Below the pieces are notes generated by a model. That model had not been told where the DNA came from. It ran no database searches and saw nothing but the letters and a program-made list of their open reading frames with translations. From positions 5,828,001-5,892,000 of the forward strand of contig JARUPY010000387.1 of assembly GCA_029817715.1 (NCBI GenBank): DNA of 64,000 nt, read 5' to 3'. Shown piece after piece: positions 58,609 to 64,000 of this stretch. Position 1 is the first letter of the stretch, and each line of letters starts with the position of its first letter. Both the position numbers and the translations under genes were made by a program. This stretch comes from Melastoma dodecandrum (lineage: Eukaryota > Streptophyta > Magnoliopsida > Myrtales > Melastomataceae).

Positions 58609-60287
58609 CTGGGGTGATGATCAAGGCAGCAACTGAAATAAAAATTTCCCCCCATACATAATTGGGTGATAGTTTTGAGTATTGTTTTAGTGGGCAGAAG
58701 AGTTTTTCTCTCTTTTATTGCTACTCCCGGCTGTGTTGTTTTTATTTATTTATTTATTTATTTTTTGGACGTGTATTTCTTCATATTTCAAAATTAATTG
58801 CACAAAAATTGGACATTATCGACGATGTTTTATGCACCAGCTTCGATTCGAATAGAAATTTTGGAAGTAGTATTAAAAATTTACAAAGATCTCGAATAAA
58901 GTAAAGGGGATCATTGATTTTATTGGGATGAATGGAAGCACAGGCTGGACCCAAATTATTATTATAAAGAAAGCGAAACCGATTTGGATGGCAGCTCGAC
59001 TCTTTGTTAAAAAAAAATTTTTATAGAATGGAATTAAAAGTAATTCCTAGTTAGTTAAAATCATTGCCATGCTATTATTGATTTCTGAGAAGAGTGTGTG
59101 GGTCCGAGGAGGAAAGCTCGGACTGGGTTCAAAGTGTGGTTAGTTTCACGGATTAGAGGCAAACAAAGCTCGGCCCACACCGCACCTGAAGGGCTCTCCC
59201 GGGTAAAAGGCTCTCTTCTACGCCCGGTTCTCCTTTGTAGTAGTCGTCGCCCCAGCCGAGAAGGAGATCCAGGTCCAATTAATGGTGTGTCTGAGTCTAC
59301 TTTCTCCTTGCTCTGATTTTCTTATTCTTGCTCTAACTCCTTTATTTTTTAACAATAATTTGACCCAAATATGAATCCACAGACGTTCATTTTATCAGAT
59401 AGGAAAAATACCTACAAATATCTCTGCGTTTAAAATTTAAATAATAATAATATTAATAATAGGGGTTGGGGAAAGGAAAAAGCAAAAAAGACGTGATATG
59501 ATGGCTTGATGGGAAAAGTTGCTGGGCAAAATGGCCCGCCCCCCCCCCCCCCCCCACCTCACATCATGCATATTTAAAGATTCCAGCGGCGATGGTGAAA
59601 GGCCGAAATTATAATAAATATTATTATTTCATACCATCTAAACTTCCAATGGAAAACTTACCCAATTAAAAAATGTCATTTATTATATATTACACTAATC
59701 TAATATTAAGAGATTTTGTTTATATCCTCTCTTTAAATAGCATTTAATTGGGGGACAGGATTTGGCAATATGATTGTGACAAATTGGAAGTTGTTTTTTA
59801 TCTCTGGGAATCTTTATGGGATTTAAATTCCACGTCCGACTCGTCCACCGCCCATCCCCAACTTGCCCCCCCTCCCTCCCTCCCTTTCCCTTTATTTAAT
59901 ATACTTTCCAATTTGGCTGGCTTCATCTTTCTCTTACCCATCCCATACTTGTTTGACATATTTATCAGGTATGTGGTCCCTGATTTTGTATGCTTTTATT
60001 AAGTTGTGTAAGATTCGCCAATTATCTTATGGAGTGGGGGAAATTACACATGAAAGGGACCAATTCATTTATAAAACAAGGTGATTTATTTTATTCAATT
60101 TCGGGGGCTTTAAAGATATAATAATGGCAGGGAGGCTTCCCAATTTTGTGTACTAAAAATAATCGGGACAAAAAATTCCAAAAAAGAAAAAGGGGTAACC
60201 TTAAAATCTGTAAAAAAACCGAGTGACGTTTTATATGGGGTTGGATAGATACAAGGGAGCCGCTGAATAGGGGGCCAAACCCATTCC
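58609..60287. other. AT-rich spacer, no gene recognised
   Basis: Non-coding. Contains a TTTA microsatellite (about 58740-58763), a 17-base C run (59539-59555) and a CCCT-rich stretch (59868-59890). The plus frames at 58662, 59098 and 59748 have no domain support. Confidence 0.5.
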
Positions 60288-60297
60288 GACACGTGTC
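60288..60297. promoter_or_regulatory. ABRE/G-box palindrome 1
   Basis: GACACGTGTC, a perfect palindrome containing the G-box CACGTG and the ABRE ACGTGTC on both strands. It lies 468 bp upstream of the AFP start codon. Confidence 0.65.
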
Positions 60298-60361
60298 GAT
60301 TAATAGACCCCTGAGTGAACGCGGCACTTGTGCTGTCTAACCCTGCACGAACTGGGTATCC

Positions 60362-60370
60362 GACACGTGT
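60362..60370. promoter_or_regulatory. ABRE/G-box 2
   Basis: GACACGTGT, again with the G-box core; the ABRE is complete on the minus strand only. It is 395 bp upstream of the AFP start codon. Confidence 0.6.
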
Positions 60371-60544
60371 ATCTCCGTCGTCAAGTTGTTGTTGGGTGGA
60401 AGAAGCAGAGAAAGGGGAAAAGGACGGACAACCTCAGAATCACGACAGCCCAAACAACATCGGCTCTCCTCCTCTTCATCCTGCTTCCTTCATCTGGAAA
60501 ATTGAACCAGATGAGACCCCTGGGTAGTTTCCCTAGTCAAGGGA

Positions 60545-60554
60545 GACACGTGTC
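60545..60554. promoter_or_regulatory. ABRE/G-box palindrome 3
   Basis: Second perfect GACACGTGTC palindrome, 211 bp upstream of the AFP start codon. Recognised by bZIP factors of the ABF/ABI5 group and by some bHLH factors. Confidence 0.65.
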
Positions 60555-60764
60555 GCCTCCCATCTCATTCTCGATTTGTCACCCATCGAGTTAAGCGTGA
60601 TAATCTGTGGCTCCTCTGTTCCTCCCCGGCTCATTATCCGGTTCCGCAAACAGGGGACGGTGGTAAACTTTGGGGTATTTTGAAATTTTTATTTTTTTTC
60701 TGATATGGGTGGTTCCTGATTTGGATCTGCGAAGGGGGGGGGGGTTCTGTTGGATTTTGGGATC

Positions 60765-62563
60765 ATGAAGGTTGTGGGAGGAGCCGATGGGGACACTGGC
60801 GCCGAGAGGTACTCCAGAGATCTCTTGCAGAGGTTTAGTCTCTGCAGCGGCGGGTCTGGGGTCGTGCAGAAATTGGGGTATAAGTCGCCGAGCCAGGAGA
60901 CGGAGGAGTTGGAGCTCAGTCTCGGGTTGTCGCTCGGCGGGAAGTTTGGGATCGAGAAGAGCTCAAAACTATTGGTGAGGTCGGCATCGGTGGCCGGGGC
61001 GTTGCCCATTATGAGGGAGGAGGGTCCGGGCTTGATTGCTGGGCTGTCGGGTTCTTTCCCATCGATTATTCGGACGAATTCGCTGCCAACGGAGACCGAG
61101 GAAGAATTTAGGAAGAGGAAAGAGTGGCAGAGCTTGCAGCGACTCGAGGCAAAGAGGCGTCGTTACAAGAAGCAGAGGAAAGGCGGGGATGAGGTCGAGG
61201 GGCAGTGGACGAGAAATCTTGTTGATATGCAGAAGGGTTTTGGGAATGGTACGGTGCACGTTTTGCCGCTGCCTATCTGTGTGCCCGGTCCGGCCAAGAT
61301 AGCTGGTCAGGTCATGGTTGGTGTTGGTGAGGTTGGTGACGTTGGAAGTAAAGGGAAAGAAGGAATTCTGGGTGTTGGTGGTTATGGTTTGGTGGGATAT
61401 GGGGTGGTCACCTCGGCAGTGGAGGCCCGGCGTGGGAGTTCTTCGGGTTCCAGTGGGGGATCGGATACGGACGGCAGACCTACTCAAGGTAAACATTTCC
61501 GTTCCTGTCTGTATCAATGCTGTCAGCAAACCCAGTTCAGTTTAGTCCGGTTGCTGGAATATATATAATTCACGACCTAGCACAGGCTGTGGCATGATGA
61601 ATGACTGCATTGCATTGAATTAGCAGGAAGATGGCTTTACAGCTTAAATCCATTGCTTCATTTTGTCACTGTAGTGTCCTTACAGTCAACCAAATCGGCA
61701 ATAGTGTGTGTTCAATCAGTTATGGTGCTAGCCATGAAAATAATCTGAAGAGACCTGAAGTTGCATACCTAGTTATGGCAGGTGTAGACCTGTATGACGG
61801 CTACCTGTTCAAACTGAATACATGCCTCAACGCCGCTCGTTTTTCTATTCCTCTTTGGAACTAATTTTCATTGCCTGTCTGATCTTATGGCTTAATTCCA
61901 TTGTTATTTGACAGTAAAGTTCAAATCTATCTCAAGTACATACGTACTTACAATAATTCAGCGTAATTGTCCGAACTTTAGACTTGGATTACGACTTTGC
62001 AGCATTCTTGTGGTTGGTAATTTAGGCGTCTGGTTCAAGGAACTGATTTGATTACTATTTGGTTCGCTGGGAACGTCTGTTAAGATAAGAACAATGTATC
62101 TGAGTGCGTGATCTCTCTTGAGAAACTATGTTCATTTAAGTATTGACTTCTCATTTGAACAGCGGGTTCAAGCACCAGCAATGAGACAAAGAGTCTGGCA
62201 AGCAACGGGCCTTCGTCAGAAATGGCTTTTCCAGCAATGAAACCCTCAACGGGGAATCTAAAGGAAGGCGTGCGAGATACCTTTCCCCGTCGAGATGCAC
62301 AGGAGAATAAGCCCAAGGTGCATGGCATGAACTTGACAGAGGACAAGATGCCCTGTGTTTTCACAAAGGGCGATGGTCCGGATGGGATCAAAGTTGACGG
62401 CATCCTCTACAAGTATGGGAAGGGTGAGGAGGTCAGAATAATGTGCGTCTGCCATGGCAAGTTCCTCTCCCCAGCGGAGTTCGTGAAGCATGCCGGAGGC
62501 GGCGACGTGGCCAATCCTCACCGACGCATATTTATAAACACTAGCACCCTAGTTTTAAAGTAA
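60765..62563 (+). CDS. Ninja-family protein (AFP, ABI five-binding protein)
   Basis: Nuclear transcriptional repressor adaptor. AFP proteins bind ABI5-type bZIPs in ABA signalling, and the related NINJA links JAZ proteins to TOPLESS. Two exons read 60765-61488 and 62163-62563 (674-bp GT-AG intron, phase 1), giving 374 residues. The EAR repression motif LELSLGLSL starts at about residue 49. A basic NINJA-B segment ([20 protein letters not shown], then [12 protein letters not shown]) spans about 105-140. The C-terminal domain ([18 protein letters not shown], then [20 protein letters not shown] and [10 protein letters not shown]) starts at residue 304. A Ser/Gly stretch precedes the intron. The ATG at 60765 is the first in frame; the upstream extension has none. 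Three ABRE/G-box sites upstream suggest ABA-responsive expression, as known for AFP genes. Confidence 0.92.
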
Positions 62564-62689
62564 ATTGCCGCCGGATTAATCCCTTGGAGAAAATTGATGA
62601 AGGTTGTCTTTTTGTCGCCCTTGAGATCTCATTCCGGCTGGGGATCAGATGATTTTCGAATCCAATGCTCCTTAGTGTTAATGAAGCTG

Positions 62690-63205
62690 TTTCTACATGT
62701 AAGGGGAAAGGATAGCCCTCAAATATTGGCTATCACCTTCTCTGCAAGCCAAAAATCAACAGCAGCATCTGCATTTCCAGAGACAGCCTAAGCACGGCGA
62801 GCAACATGGGTTACTTGAGAAAGAAAGCGTGCAACAGCCAGAGCAGGTTCAACAAGAGTCGCCACAGCGGCAGGACCAGGAAGAGGAGCGAGATCTCAAC
62901 TCGGTGTCCGACCGGCAGGAATGATAGGAAAGGGATTCGTCGGTCTTGAGGGTTAAAACATAAATAAATGGCCCCGAGGATTGTAAACAGGGGCCTGGTG
63001 GCGGACGTCACCTTTCTGAACAGAAACAACAGGAACAACATCCTTTTGAGCAGCAGCTCCAGTCGCAGCAAGACGACCAGCAGGTTCGGCAACTACAGTC
63101 ACAATGGCAGCACGCCGGACGCCAACAACAAATTATCCTCAGCCATCGAAACCCAGGTTTCAGACACGAACACCAACTTCCAGGCTTCTTCTTCTTTCTG
63201 CAGCA
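62690..63205 (+). other. Glutamine-rich open stretches, unassigned
   Basis: Two plus-strand frames without a good start show strong Gln bias. One (about 62709-62925) reads NQQQHLHFQRQPKHGEQHG and then VQQPEQVQQESPQRQDQEEE to a TGA. The other (about 62965-63220) reads EQKQQEQHPFEQQLQSQQDD and QVRQLQSQWQHAGRQQQ. The frames differ. They may be remnants of one Gln-rich exon broken by a stop and a shift, or unannotated exons. I recognise no family. Confidence 0.3.
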
Positions 63206-63286
63206 GATGAAAGATTGCCATATCTAAGATGAAACTCCATTCGATATGAGAATCCCATGATCGGCGATCCCAAAGCGCACACGTAC

Positions 63287-64000
63287 TTACGAGTTTGTCG
63301 AGAATTGTACGTGCTGTTTGTCATTGAATGAGGGCATCATCATACTAGTTGCGAATGGGTCATCCCTTTTCTCCTTGAAGCTGATCGACATCTGCATGGC
63401 GTTTTCTTTATCTTGGAAATTCGTTTCGAGCTCTGCAATAGGACCATCATCATCTTCTGGGGGCTTGCTCGCGGAGACAGCCTCATCGAAGTGGGCCGCT
63501 TCCCCCAACTTCTGCAACTCTTCAGATAGCACAAACGGGTCTTTTGCAAAGCTGACGTTCCCTATGTGAATACTGAACAATGACTCATTCGATGCGATGC
63601 TCCACTCGGCTGGGGTTGAGCTCGGGCTCCTCTCAAAAACTGACGACGGAATCCTACCTGGTTGGTATCCTCCCAACTGGTCCATCACCTGAACCTGAGG
63701 AGGAGACCGCGCTGGTGATAACCCATGCATCAGGGACTCATGAATGATGTCAGAAACCATTGACGCAGGTTCTGTACTCGAGGAGCTCATGGTGATGGTT
63801 GCAGCATCGCTATTCTCAAGCAAAACTAGGACATCCTTGTCGATTTTCGTCATGTCGGTTGGGATTACTCGGAAGTAGTCCACCGAATACTTGTCCGACG
63901 ATGAATACGAGGACGTGGCAGCGGAATACTGAGATTTCTCGAATAGGTCCATACCGTACTGCATGGCGTATGCATCAAAGTTCCCCGGCAGGCCTTCGCC
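63287..64000 (-). CDS. Serine-rich plant protein of unknown function, partial
   Basis: Open minus-strand frame running off the window edge (GEGLPGNFDAYAMQYGMD at the edge), about 237 residues visible. It is rich in Ser, Pro and acidic residues and looks largely disordered. Short conserved-looking phrases are DYFRVIPTDMTKIDKDVLVL, GGYQPGRIPSSVFERSPSS and EWSIASNESLFSIHIGNVSF. I do not recognise the family with certainty. The apparent stop TAA (63289-63287) lies inside the sequence GTAAGTACG, an excellent splice donor, so the exon may end at 63290 with the gene continuing downstream into 63,200 or lower. The N-terminus lies outside the window. Confidence 0.6.
   Translation of the reverse strand, partial: GEGLPGNFDAYAMQYGMDLFEKSQYSAATSSYSSSDKYSVDYFRVIPTDMTKIDKDVLVLLENSDAATITMSSSSTEPASMVSDIIHESLMHGLSPARSPPQVQVMDQLGGYQPGRIPSSVFERSPSSTPAEWSIASNESLFSIHIGNVSFAKDPFVLSEELQKLGEAAHFDEAVSASKPPEDDDGPIAELETNFQDKENAMQMSISFKEKRDDPFATSMMMPSFNDKQHVQFSTNS

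Noticed and set aside
61036..61545. Plus- and minus-strand frames overlapping the AFP first exon
   Set aside because: Out-of-frame shadows of a well-supported coding exon.
1..64000. Search for a previously undescribed multi-gene system
   Set aside because: The intact genes belong to unrelated known plant families, are on separate promoters and show no conserved clustering that I know of; the rest is transposons and pseudogenes.

Overview
This 64 kb window is nuclear DNA of a flowering plant, most likely a eudicot. Genes have GT-AG introns, AT-rich spacers separate them, and there are many retrotransposon remnants and plant-specific protein families (Ninja/AFP, plant methylesterase, FAR1-type transposase, nepenthesin-like aspartic proteases). 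The species cannot be determined from the sequence alone. I found no CRISPR array, operon or other prokaryotic feature, and nothing that amounts to a wholly new biological system. The interest lies in gene decay, tandem duplication and transposon-gene collisions.

Layout. Positions 1-8,230 are a transposon graveyard: a FAR1/MULE transposase relic, a plant mobile-element protein, a cluster of GTAC motifs, a perfect 117-bp tandem duplication, and Ty3/gypsy and Ty1/copia gag scraps. Positions 8,835-22,300 are a tandem array of nepenthesin-like aspartic protease genes. One copy is intact (9,925-11,332), one is a decayed copy that has lost its first catalytic Asp (12,628-14,052), one is a heavily broken copy (21,470-22,296) and one is a bare 5' fragment (9,300-9,392). 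The array is split by an almost complete Ty1/copia element (15,158-20,327). A partial copy of the neighbouring RRM gene shows that the duplicated block included both the protease and the RRM tail.

Positions 22,637-34,147 hold three minus-strand genes: a small RRM protein, a 14-exon FYRN/FYRC plus WD40-like protein, and a gene resembling plant mitochondrial ribosomal protein S24/S35 that carries an in-frame stop. A Ty3/gypsy element with a perfect 5-bp target duplication (34,300-40,062) has landed about 150 bp upstream of that last gene's start codon. Positions 40,068-47,250 contain PIF/Harbinger, gypsy and LINE relics and short minisatellites.

Positions 48,099-50,226 encode a five-exon methylesterase of the MES11 type. 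It is followed by a chloroplast-type serine hydroxymethyltransferase pseudogene cut off at its 5' end by an LTR element, a second copia 5' end, a tRNA-Thr(CGT) gene or pseudogene, and a G3BP/NTF2-type pseudogene. Positions 60,288-62,563 carry a Ninja/AFP gene (ABA/JA signalling repressor) with three ABRE/G-box sites upstream. The window ends in a truncated minus-strand gene for a serine-rich protein of unknown function.

The intact genes are unrelated housekeeping or signalling genes and do not form a pathway. Exon boundaries were read by eye from splice consensus and reading phase. For the multi-exon genes called here as intact, the exon lengths add up to whole codons.
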